Source: SFTH01 sp963643985
GTDB lineage: Bacteria; Bacillota; Clostridia; Christensenellales; Aristaeellaceae
DNA length: 32,775 nucleotides
Assembly: GCA_963643985.1 (NCBI GenBank)
Contig: CAVINP010000010.1
Span: 1-32,775, forward strand
Direction of reading: 5' to 3'
Shown here: piece by piece, positions 8,064 to 15,521 of the stretch
How the letters are laid out: every line of letters starts with the position of its first letter
How positions within the stretch are numbered: the stretch's first letter is position 1
Notes under the pieces: model-generated
Database searches by the model: none
What the model was told of the DNA's origin: nothing
Seen by the model: only the letters and a program-made list of their open reading frames with translations
Translations under genes and position numbers: made by a program

Positions 8064-8873
8064 TCAGCCGACATCCACCCCAGGGTACCTGCAGATCAGG
8101 CTGTCCTGGCGGAAATCGGCGTGTTCCATCACGCGCAGCAGGTTGGGCACGCGGGCCTGGATCTCTACGGATGCGCTGTAGAGGCCGTTTTCACGGAAGT
8201 AGTCGCAGGCCAGGTCGATCAGGCATTTGGCCACGCCCATGCGGCGCCACTTGCGGGCGGTGAATATCCAAAAGAGCCTGCCGTCGCGCCCTTCACGCCA
8301 GACGACGGCTTCTCCGGCCATGCCCGTGGGGGCAACCAGCAGTATGCGCTTGAAGAATTCATGTTCGCTCAGCGTCTGCAGGTAGTCAAAGTCATAGGAC
8401 TCGCCGTAGAGCCGGTTGTAGCGCTCCAGAAAATACTTCTGTTCGATGGTGTCGTCCAGATCATCGTGCACCACCACGCAGCCGGTGGGTATGGCCGCAG
8501 AAGTTCTTTGCTTGCCGGACAGGGCGCGGCGCATCAGCACCAGACCGTCACTGTCCTTGAGACCCAGTGCATCCAGGGAGGCGAGCAGTTCGGCATCGCC
8601 GGGATCAACCTGAGCAAACACGCGTGCGGGAACTCCGGCATCGCGGGCGACTTCCTTGGCACGTGCCACCGCCGCGCCCAGCAGCGCATCCGGCGCGGGC
8701 TTGCCGTCAATGTCGATGTAGACGCGCAGGGGACGGGTGGGGAAGAGCTGATCGTTTTCCTGCGTATAGATGGCGCAGCGGCAGATCACGTCACCGCTTC
8801 GGTCTTCGACGGCCTCAAAGCAGTTGTCGCTGCTCAGACCGTTTTCGGGTTCTCTCGTATGTCTCAGTATCAT
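8064..8873 (-). CDS. GNAT-family N-acetyltransferase (two GNAT-like halves)
   Basis: Predicted acetyl-CoA-dependent acetyltransferase of 269 residues. The C-terminal half carries a recognisable GNAT acetyl-CoA loop (RKWRRMGVAKCL) and the beta-alpha segment expected after it. The N-terminal half has a GNAT-like secondary-structure pattern (VYIDIDGKP... and ...LDALGLKDSDGLVLMRRAL) but no clear pyrophosphate loop, so it is probably a degenerate tandem domain. The start at 8873 is used because GAGG precedes it; longer frames run into the GuaA-like gene. Ten bases separate it from that gene's stop, so the two are translated from one message. The substrate is unknown; the neighbours suggest a nucleotide-related small molecule, but that is inference. 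Confidence 0.8.
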   Translation of the reverse strand: MILRHTREPENGLSSDNCFEAVEDRSGDVICRCAIYTQENDQLFPTRPLRVYIDIDGKPAPDALLGAAVARAKEVARDAGVPARVFAQVDPGDAELLASLDALGLKDSDGLVLMRRALSGKQRTSAAIPTGCVVVHDDLDDTIEQKYFLERYNRLYGESYDFDYLQTLSEHEFFKRILLVAPTGMAGEAVVWREGRDGRLFWIFTARKWRRMGVAKCLIDLACDYFRENGLYSASVEIQARVPNLLRVMEHADFRQDSLICRYPGVDVG

Positions 8874-8883
8874 GCAATAACCT

Positions 8884-10350
8884 CTATTCCCATTCCGCCG
8901 CGGCGATCGGACGCCCCGTAATGTCGTATACAACGTGGGTGATGCCGGACACCTCATTTGTGATGCGCTCCACCACCGCGCCCATCAGATCGTAGGGCAG
9001 CTTGTACGCGGGTGCTCTGCCGGCATTGGAGGAGCCAAGTGCCCTCAGCGCGCAGACATAGCCCTCGCCGTGCAGACCCGGCGTCTTCAGGTCGGTCAGT
9101 ACCGCAAAGTACTGCGCAATTTTGCGGTTCAGGCCCGCCTTTTCCACTTCATCACGGAAGATGGCATCGGCTTCGCGCAGCATCTCCAGCTTTTCAGGAG
9201 TCACCTCGCCCAGACATCGCACCGACAGACCGGCGCTTTCAAAGGACGGCCGCGCCACCATTTCATCGGGCAGCCCAAGATAGTGCCCCAGCGCACGCAC
9301 ATCCTCCTTGAAGAGCAGACGCAGCGGCTCGATGCGCCTGCAGCCCTCGATGAGGGTGCAGATCATCGGCGGACGGTCCTTGATGACGTCCGGATAGATG
9401 GTCGCCTCGGCCATGCACTCTATGTTGCCGGCCTTGACGTACTGCTCGGCAAAGACTGCCGACAGCTCCTCATGCATCACGCTGCGCTTCTGCATCGGAT
9501 CCTTTATGCCGCGCAGCGCCTTCATGAAGCGTGTACGCGCGTCGATCTCGGTCAGGCTCATGCCCATCTGCTCATAGAAGAATCTGCGCACAAATTCCGG
9601 ATCGCCCTTGCGCAGCAGCCCCGTATCGATGAAGATGCAGTTCAGGCGGCTGCCGATGGCACGGTTGAGCAGCGCGGCGGTTACGGCGGTATCCACGCCG
9701 CCGGAGACGGGCAGCATTACGTTTTGCTCCGCCAGTTCGGCTCTCAGCTGTTCGATCAGCTTGGGCGCAAAGTTTTCGACGATCCAGTCGCCTGTCGCGC
9801 CGCAGATGTTCACGGCGAAGTTTTCAAGTATGTTCAGACCGTCCGGATCGTTGGACTCCACGTAAAACTGCAGCGCATAGATGTGTTTTTCCGTATTTCC
9901 GAATGCGGGCACGAGGGCGGACGGCGTCTCGGCCAGTGCGCGGTAACCCTCGGGCAGTTCGTAGCCGTCGATGCGGTCGAAGAAGCGGTCATTCTCGCTC
10001 AACCCTTCAAAGAGCGGACAGGGCAGAAACTGTACAAAGTCCTTGTCCCTGCGCAGCCGTATGCCCCGATGCGAGGCGCCGATGCGCTCGGCCAGCATGC
10101 GGCTTGCTCCGCCGAAGGCGAGCAGCGGCACGCCGAAGGCCTCCGGGTCAAAGGGAAGCGGACGGGCACGCAGTTCATCAGTATCGCCGCCGGCCAGTAT
10201 CAGCCCCAGCGGCTTGCGGGAAAGTATGTTTTCCACGGGCGTATTCCCGGGGAGTATTTCGCAGTAGACGCGCTCTCCGCGCAGTCGCCGCGCCGTGTAG
10301 TAGGCCTGACTGCCGCCGAAGTCCAGTATCAGTATCAGTTTGCTGTTCAT
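8884..10350 (-). CDS. GMP synthase-like protein lacking the glutaminase catalytic cysteine
   Basis: A 488-residue protein with the full GuaA layout: N-terminal class I amidotransferase domain (about 1-195), ATP-pyrophosphatase domain (about 205-375) and C-terminal dimerisation domain ending AAAEWE. Canonical GuaA makes GMP from XMP, ATP and glutamine. Here the nucleophile region (canonical GxCxG) reads VPLLAFGGAS, with Gly80 at the cysteine position, and the QFHPE motif reads QFYVE (161-165), so the catalytic His is Tyr. The ATP P-loop survives as SGGVDTA (216-222) instead of SGGVDSS. The lid loop around KSHHN is missing, the PGPG substrate motif reads ESAG, and the terminal KPPATIEWE reads RPIAAAEWE. 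It could be an ammonia-dependent enzyme or one with a changed substrate. The ATG follows the mazG stop by 15 bases. Confidence 0.85.
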   Translation of the reverse strand: MNSKLILILDFGGSQAYYTARRLRGERVYCEILPGNTPVENILSRKPLGLILAGGDTDELRARPLPFDPEAFGVPLLAFGGASRMLAERIGASHRGIRLRRDKDFVQFLPCPLFEGLSENDRFFDRIDGYELPEGYRALAETPSALVPAFGNTEKHIYALQFYVESNDPDGLNILENFAVNICGATGDWIVENFAPKLIEQLRAELAEQNVMLPVSGGVDTAVTAALLNRAIGSRLNCIFIDTGLLRKGDPEFVRRFFYEQMGMSLTEIDARTRFMKALRGIKDPMQKRSVMHEELSAVFAEQYVKAGNIECMAEATIYPDVIKDRPPMICTLIEGCRRIEPLRLLFKEDVRALGHYLGLPDEMVARPSFESAGLSVRCLGEVTPEKLEMLREADAIFRDEVEKAGLNRKIAQYFAVLTDLKTPGLHGEGYVCALRALGSSNAGRAPAYKLPYDLMGAVVERITNEVSGITHVVYDITGRPIAAAEWE

Positions 10351-10365
10351 GGCAACCTCCGTGAT

Positions 10366-10725
10366 TTACCGCTCGGGATCGTTGGGCTTGGGCGGCCTGT
10401 GATCCACGATGTCGATCTTTCGAAGCACCTCTTGAGTAATATCTATATGAAGGCTGCGCGTAAGCTGCAGACCGTACATCAGCACATCGGCAAATTCCTC
10501 GGCAATCATGTCGCGGCGCTGCTTGTCCTCGCCGTCCAGCAGACGTTTGATGTCCGGCGGGTTCATCCACTGGAAGTGCTCGAGCAGCTCACTCATTTCC
10601 ACCGTCATGGCCATGGCGACCTGCTGCGGGTTCTGAACGCCTTCCTTGCCCCAGCCCTTACGCAGGCACATTTCATGCACGAACTGCTTGAGCTGGGTGA
10701 TTGTCGTATTGTCATCGCAATGCAT
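10366..10725 (-). CDS. MazG-like nucleotide pyrophosphohydrolase
   Basis: A small (119-residue) all-alpha NTP pyrophosphohydrolase of the MazG/RS21-C6 type, which removes unwanted or non-canonical (d)NTPs by converting them to the monophosphate. The metal-binding signature is visible as ExxE (VEMSELLEHF) followed by EEFADVLMY. The hydrophobic WMNPPDIKRLL segment after the first helix resembles RS21-C6/dCTPase-type members. The ATG at 10725 is preferred over 10752 because GGAGGAG lies just before it and because the -10 box overlaps the region upstream of 10752. It is the first gene of the unit mazG, guaA-like, GNAT. The exact nucleotide preference cannot be read from sequence. Confidence 0.85.
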   Translation of the reverse strand: MHCDDNTTITQLKQFVHEMCLRKGWGKEGVQNPQQVAMAMTVEMSELLEHFQWMNPPDIKRLLDGEDKQRRDMIAEEFADVLMYGLQLTRSLHIDITQEVLRKIDIVDHRPPKPNDPER

Positions 10726-10752
10726 AAGGCTCAACTCCTCCATCACAGACAT

Positions 10753-10781
10753 AGTATAGCATATATTCGCCGTTTATGCAA
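10753..10781 (-). promoter_or_regulatory. Extended -10 promoter of the mazG-guaA-like-GNAT unit
   Basis: On the minus strand TTGCAT (10776-10781) and TATACT (10753-10758) are 17 bases apart, with TGC directly before the -10 (extended -10 TGN). This places the mRNA start close to the rejected upstream ATG of mazG. Confidence 0.65.
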
Positions 10782-10810
10782 ATTTCTTTCCGAAGAAGTT
10801 CGACCATTGA

Positions 10811-10984
10811 TATAGCAAAATCCGACTTGACGATGAGGGCACTTATCCCGATAACGACGTCATGGATGTGGCTGTTGAGGAGCTGGTCGAACCGGGAGCC
10901 GATGAGCAGATCGCTGCTGTGATCGGGGCCGCAGGCGCACCGGGCGAGGCCGAAGAGGTTGAGACCGAAGCCGCAGCTGAATAA
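10811..10984 (+). pseudogene. Probable 3' remnant of a lost gene (acidic C-terminus)
   Basis: An open frame of 57 codons runs from the stop at 10808 to TAA at 10982-10984. It encodes a strongly acidic, Ala/Glu-rich peptide (e.g. MDVAVEELVEPGADEQ, ending EEVETEAAAE), typical of a protein tail. The only internal ATG (10862) has no ribosome site, and a strong plus-strand terminator follows 20 bases after the stop although no other plus-strand gene ends here. The best reading is the surviving end of a gene whose front was deleted. A true 40-residue acidic peptide from 10862 is the alternative. No family was recognised. Confidence 0.45.
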
Positions 10985-11003
10985 TTTCAGATAATACCCG
11001 ATT

Positions 11004-11042
11004 ATCCCCCGACGATTCAAAAATGAACCGTCGGGGGATTTT
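11004..11042 (+). terminator. Strong terminator upstream of the topoisomerase operon
   Basis: An 11-bp stem (11004-11014 with 11029-11039) is extended by three further pairs after one mismatch and followed by TTTT. It closes the acidic remnant frame and insulates the downstream operon. Confidence 0.85.
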
Positions 11043-11065
11043 ATATGGAATTAACAAGTTGAATG

Positions 11066-11071
11066 TATAAT
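11066..11071 (+). promoter_or_regulatory. -10 box for the topoisomerase operon
   Basis: A perfect TATAAT lies 30 bases before the subunit B start. No clear -35 was found at normal spacing (TATATG-like sequence at about 11043). Confidence 0.5.
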
Positions 11072-11101
11072 GAAAGAGATACAAGTTTCAGGGAGGCAAA
11101 A

Positions 11102-13060
11102 ATGGGCAAAACATATTCTGCCAACGACATCACCATACTGGAAGGCCTGGATGCCGTGCGCATGCGCCCCGGCATGTACATCGGTTCAACGGGCACGCGC
11201 GGCCTGCATCATCTGATCTGGGAGATCGTGGACAACGCCATCGATGAGGCCTCCAACGGCTATGCCTCGGAGATCACGGTGACGCTCAAAAACGACGGCT
11301 CCTGTGAGGTGACGGACAACGGCCGCGGCATACCGGTGGACATTCATCCGCAGATGGGCGTATCGGCCGTCGAGGTGGTGTACACGCAGTTGCATGCGGG
11401 CGGAAAGTTTTCCGATAAGAACTATGCCTATTCGGGCGGCTTGCACGGCGTGGGTGCGTCGGTCGTGAACGCGCTCTCTGAGTGGCTGGTGGTGGATGTC
11501 TACAAGGACTACAGCCATTATCGCCAGCGCTTTGAGTCCGTACCCGATCCCAAGACGGGCAAAATCGTTTCCGGCCGTCCCGTTGCGCCGCTGGAGAAGA
11601 TCGGCAACACGCGCCGCCGCGGCACACAGGTGTGTTTCAAACCCGACCCGCGCGTGTTTGAGGACGTACATTTCAACGCCGAGGTCGTGCGCCGCCGCAT
11701 TCGCGAGCTGGCCTACCTCAACAAAGGCGTGCACTTTGTATTTACCGACGAGCGCGTCAAGGATGCCGCGTCGCGGACGAAGGAATACTGCTACGAGGGC
11801 GGTCTGGTGGATTTTCTGGGCTACCTGAATGCGGACAAGACGGTCATCACCGATCCGATCATGTTTGAAAAGGTGCAGGATTCCACGCTCGTGCGCGTGG
11901 CGCTGCAGTATACCGATTCCTACAGTGAAAATATCTGCTCCTTCGTCAACAACGTCCCCACGGGCGAGGGCGGCACGCATGAGACGGGCTTCAAGGCCGC
12001 CATGACCCGCGCATTCAATGACTACGCGCGGCGCATCGGCCTGCTCAAGGAAAAGGACAACAACCTCTCCGGCGACGATTTCAGGGAAGGGCTGACCGCC
12101 ATCGTCTATGCGGGCGTAAAGAATCCGCAGTTTGAGGGTCAGACCAAGGGCCGTCTGGGCAACACCGAGGTGCGTCCCGTGTTCGAAAACGTCTGCTACG
12201 AACAGCTTTCGATCTATCTGGACGATCTGAAGAATCAGGATTTCGCCCAGCGCATCGTGGAGAAGGCTGCGAAGGCCGCGAAGGTACGTGAGGCGATGCG
12301 CAAGGCCAAGGAAATGGCACGCGCCAAGAATCAGCTGGATGCCGCACCGCTGGTGGGAAAGCTTTCCAGCTGCACCGGCCGCAATCCCGCACTCAATGAG
12401 CTGTTCATCGTGGAAGGCGATTCCGCAGGCGGCAGCGCCAAGCAGGGCAGGGACCGCAGGTTTCAGGCAATACTGCCGCTGCGCGGCAAGCCCCTGAATG
12501 TCGAAAAGAAGCGGCTGGATCAGGTGCTGCAAAACGAGGAGTTCCGCTCGGTCATCACCGCACTTGGCACGGGCATCGGCGAGGACTTTGATCTAAGCCA
12601 CCTGAAATACAACAAGGTGATCATACTCTCGGATGCCGATCAGGACGGCGCCCACATCCGCGCGATTCTTTTAACGTTCTTCTTCAGATACATGAAGGAA
12701 CTTATCACGGACGGACACGTCTATATAGGTATGCCGCCGCTGTACCGCGTGGCGAAGGGAAATGACGTGACCTACTGCTACGATGACCGTGCGCTGGAGC
12801 AGGCGCTCAAGAAGGTGGGCAGGAACTATACGCTGCAGCGCTACAAGGGCCTGGGTGAGATGAACCCGGAGCAGCTCTGGGAGACCACCATGAACCCGGA
12901 CGGCAGGAAGCTCATTCAGGTCACCATAGAGGACTTTGCCGAGGTGGATCGCCGCGTGACGATACTGATGGGCGACAAGGTGGAGCCCAGGCGCAACTAC
13001 ATCAGTGAGTTTGCCGACTTCAACAAGGTGGATAATTTCAAGCCCGTCAATGCTGAATAA
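11102..13060 (+). CDS. parE: Type IIA DNA topoisomerase subunit B (ParE/GyrB type)
   Basis: ATPase subunit of a type IIA topoisomerase, 652 residues. The GHKL ATPase motifs are present (EIVDNAIDEA, DNGRGIPV, GGLHGVGASVVNAL), then the transducer domain, then the TOPRIM motifs EGDSAGGSAKQGRD and DADQDGAHIR. The start at 11102 has GGGAGG before it; the ATG at 11063 lies upstream of the -10 and was rejected. ParE-like marks are RDRRFQAILPLRGK and DRRVTILMGDKVEPRR. GyrB-like marks are ITALGTGIGEDF and the NVEK segment, so the gyrase/topo IV call is uncertain. The absence of dnaA, dnaN and recF nearby favours topoisomerase IV. It is 12 bases from the subunit A gene and surely co-transcribed. Confidence 0.85.
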   Translation: MGKTYSANDITILEGLDAVRMRPGMYIGSTGTRGLHHLIWEIVDNAIDEASNGYASEITVTLKNDGSCEVTDNGRGIPVDIHPQMGVSAVEVVYTQLHAGGKFSDKNYAYSGGLHGVGASVVNALSEWLVVDVYKDYSHYRQRFESVPDPKTGKIVSGRPVAPLEKIGNTRRRGTQVCFKPDPRVFEDVHFNAEVVRRRIRELAYLNKGVHFVFTDERVKDAASRTKEYCYEGGLVDFLGYLNADKTVITDPIMFEKVQDSTLVRVALQYTDSYSENICSFVNNVPTGEGGTHETGFKAAMTRAFNDYARRIGLLKEKDNNLSGDDFREGLTAIVYAGVKNPQFEGQTKGRLGNTEVRPVFENVCYEQLSIYLDDLKNQDFAQRIVEKAAKAAKVREAMRKAKEMARAKNQLDAAPLVGKLSSCTGRNPALNELFIVEGDSAGGSAKQGRDRRFQAILPLRGKPLNVEKKRLDQVLQNEEFRSVITALGTGIGEDFDLSHLKYNKVIILSDADQDGAHIRAILLTFFFRYMKELITDGHVYIGMPPLYRVAKGNDVTYCYDDRALEQALKKVGRNYTLQRYKGLGEMNPEQLWETTMNPDGRKLIQVTIEDFAEVDRRVTILMGDKVEPRRNYISEFADFNKVDNFKPVNAE

Positions 13061-13072
13061 AGGAGAGGCCAC

Positions 13073-15508
13073 ATGGCGTCCAGAAAGAAAGATAGCGACA
13101 AGAAAATAAAGGAGACGCGCCCGGAGGAGATTATTCAGAAGACCATGGAGGACGTGATGCACGACTCCATGATCCCGTACTCCGAGCACGTCATACTGGA
13201 GCGTGCGCTGCCCAGGGTGGAGGACGGCCTCAAGCCCGTGCAGCGGCGCATACTCTACACCATGCACGAGCTGGGCAATACGCCCGACAAGCCGCACAGA
13301 AAGTGCGCACGCATCGTCGGCGACTGTCTGGGCAAGTATCACCCGCACGGCGATTCCTCCGTGTACGATGCGCTCACGCGCATGGCACAGCCCTTTGTGA
13401 TGCGCGGCATGCTGGTCGACGGTCACGGCAACTTCGGCTCCATCGACGGCGACAGCCCGGCGGCCATGCGATATACCGAGGCGCGCATGACGGAGTTGGC
13501 CATGGTGATGCTGCGCGACATCGACAAGGACACGGTCAATTTCCATCTGAACTTTGACGATACGCAGCACGAGCCGGACCTGCTGCCGGGGCGTTTCCCG
13601 AACCTGCTGGTGAACGGCGCGAGCGGCATTGCCGTGGGTCTGGCGACCAATATTCCGCCGCACAACCTGGGCGAGGTGATCGACGGCACGATCGCGCTGA
13701 TCGACAAGCCCAAGCTGACCACGCAGGAACTGATGCAGTATATTCCCGCGCCGGATTTCCCGACCGGCGGCATGCTGGCAGGCGACGGCGAACTTTTGCA
13801 GGCCTATGAGACGGGTCGCGGCAAACTGCAGGTGCGTGCACGCGTACACATCGAGGACGGCACGGCGGGGCGCAAGCTGATCGTGATGGACGAGATGCCC
13901 TATCAGGTCAACAAGGCGGCACTGCTGGAGAAGATACTGCGCCTGAGCGAGGAGAAGAAGAGCCTGCTCTCGGGCATATACGATATCCGCGACGAGTCCG
14001 ACCGCATGGGCATGCGTGCGGTGGTCGAGGTCAAAAAGGACGTGGACGTTCAGAAATTACTGAACGTGCTGTACAAGTATTCGGACATGCAGTGCACCTT
14101 CGGCGTGAACATGGTCGCCATTGCGGGCGGCAAGCCGGTGCAGATGGGCCTCAAGCGCATGCTGGAATACTACATCGAGCACCAGAAGAACGTCGTGACG
14201 CGCCGCACAAAATACGATCTGGCGCAGGCAGAGGCGCGGGCACACATACTGGAAGGTCTGATCATTGCCGTTGACAATCTGGACGAAGTGATCCGCCTGA
14301 TCCGCGGCAGCAAGACCCCCAAAGAGGCCAAAGGCAAGCTGGTCGAAAGATTTGCGCTTTCCGAAATTCAGGCGCAGGCGATTCTGGATATGCGTCTGCA
14401 GCGGCTGACCAATCTGGAAGTGCTCTCCCTCAAGCAGGAATATGCGGAGCTGGAGAAGAAGATCGCGCAGTACAAGGCGATACTGGGCAGCGAGAAAAAG
14501 TTGATGGGCGTGATCAAAAAGGAACTGAGCGAGGTGCGCGAAAAGTTTGCCGATGCACGGCGGACGCAGATCGTGCCCTGCTTTGAAGAGGTAAAGATCG
14601 AGACCGAGGAGGCCACGCCGGACGAGGCCCGCGTGCTGCTTACCCGCGGCGGCTTCATCAAGCGCATGACACCCAAGCTCTATGACAAGGCAGTGGCCGG
14701 CAAGGAGTTTGCCGATCCGCCCGTTGAGACGATTGAGTGCTTGACCAATCAGAAGATACTCTTCTTCACGGACTGCGGCAACTGCTATCCCATCCCCGTG
14801 GAGCAGATTCCCGAGGCACGCGCGAAGGATCGCGGCCTGGCGAGCGGAGGATTGCTGGCAGGGCTGGAGAAGGATGAGAAGCCGGTCGGCATGCGCAATG
14901 CGGGCGACTGGAGCGGACAGGTGCTGCTGGCAACGGCAGGCGGTTTGATCAAGAGATGCGAACTGGCGGATCTGAACGTGCGCAAGAGCCGCTATGCCTG
15001 CATGACGCTGAAGGGCGACGACCGCATGATTTGTGCGTTGGATCCCGCGCTCGGCAGCGGTGTGCTGCTGGTGACGCAAAACGGCATGGCGATCCACTTC
15101 GCGGTGGAGGACGTGTCTGTCATCGGGCGCACGGCGGCAGGCGTGAAGTCCATGACGCTGGCCGCAGGCGATCGCGTGAAGTTTGCTTTCGTGCACAACG
15201 AGGAAGGCGAGGTCGTGCTGGCCACGGATATGGGCTACCTCAAGCGCTGCCTGCTGATCGATTTTGACCGTCAGGCCCGCGGCGGCAAGGGTGTGAAGTG
15301 CTTTACACTGCCCAAGAACGGTGCTAACGGCAGCATGATCACGGGCGCACTGCTCGTGACCGATCCGTATACCTTCTGCATCAGGCAAAAGAGCGGCACG
15401 GCTACCGAATTCAATACCGAGGATGTGGGCATCGAAAACCGCAACGGCAAGGGTCAGCCCTACGTTGTGGTGGTCATGGGCGATACGGTGGTCGGGTTGT
15501 CGAGATAA
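13073..15508 (+). CDS. parC: Type IIA DNA topoisomerase subunit A (ParC/GyrA type)
   Basis: DNA breakage-reunion subunit, 811 residues. The catalytic tyrosine is Tyr134 in AAMRYTEARM. The quinolone-determining helix reads HPHGDSSVYDA, with Ser95 and Asp99 at the positions of E. coli GyrA Ser83 and Asp87, i.e. not substituted. The C-terminal domain shows six beta-pinwheel repeats. A degenerate GyrA box, QARGGKG (734-740; consensus QRRGGKG), is present, while the N-terminus (GLKPVQRRILYTM) resembles ParC. Whether the enzyme supercoils or mainly decatenates is therefore open. AAAGGAGAG precedes the ATG. Downstream, a deacetylase gene follows after 13 bases in the same unit. Confidence 0.85.
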   Translation: MASRKKDSDKKIKETRPEEIIQKTMEDVMHDSMIPYSEHVILERALPRVEDGLKPVQRRILYTMHELGNTPDKPHRKCARIVGDCLGKYHPHGDSSVYDALTRMAQPFVMRGMLVDGHGNFGSIDGDSPAAMRYTEARMTELAMVMLRDIDKDTVNFHLNFDDTQHEPDLLPGRFPNLLVNGASGIAVGLATNIPPHNLGEVIDGTIALIDKPKLTTQELMQYIPAPDFPTGGMLAGDGELLQAYETGRGKLQVRARVHIEDGTAGRKLIVMDEMPYQVNKAALLEKILRLSEEKKSLLSGIYDIRDESDRMGMRAVVEVKKDVDVQKLLNVLYKYSDMQCTFGVNMVAIAGGKPVQMGLKRMLEYYIEHQKNVVTRRTKYDLAQAEARAHILEGLIIAVDNLDEVIRLIRGSKTPKEAKGKLVERFALSEIQAQAILDMRLQRLTNLEVLSLKQEYAELEKKIAQYKAILGSEKKLMGVIKKELSEVREKFADARRTQIVPCFEEVKIETEEATPDEARVLLTRGGFIKRMTPKLYDKAVAGKEFADPPVETIECLTNQKILFFTDCGNCYPIPVEQIPEARAKDRGLASGGLLAGLEKDEKPVGMRNAGDWSGQVLLATAGGLIKRCELADLNVRKSRYACMTLKGDDRMICALDPALGSGVLLVTQNGMAIHFAVEDVSVIGRTAAGVKSMTLAAGDRVKFAFVHNEEGEVVLATDMGYLKRCLLIDFDRQARGGKGVKCFTLPKNGANGSMITGALLVTDPYTFCIRQKSGTATEFNTEDVGIENRNGKGQPYVVVVMGDTVVGLSR

Positions 15509-15521
15509 GGAGGCATGCAGT

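Noticed and set aside
8935..10815. 626-codon plus-strand frame opposite the GuaA-like and mazG genes
   Set aside because: Spans two genes, their intergenic gap and the promoter; no domain features.
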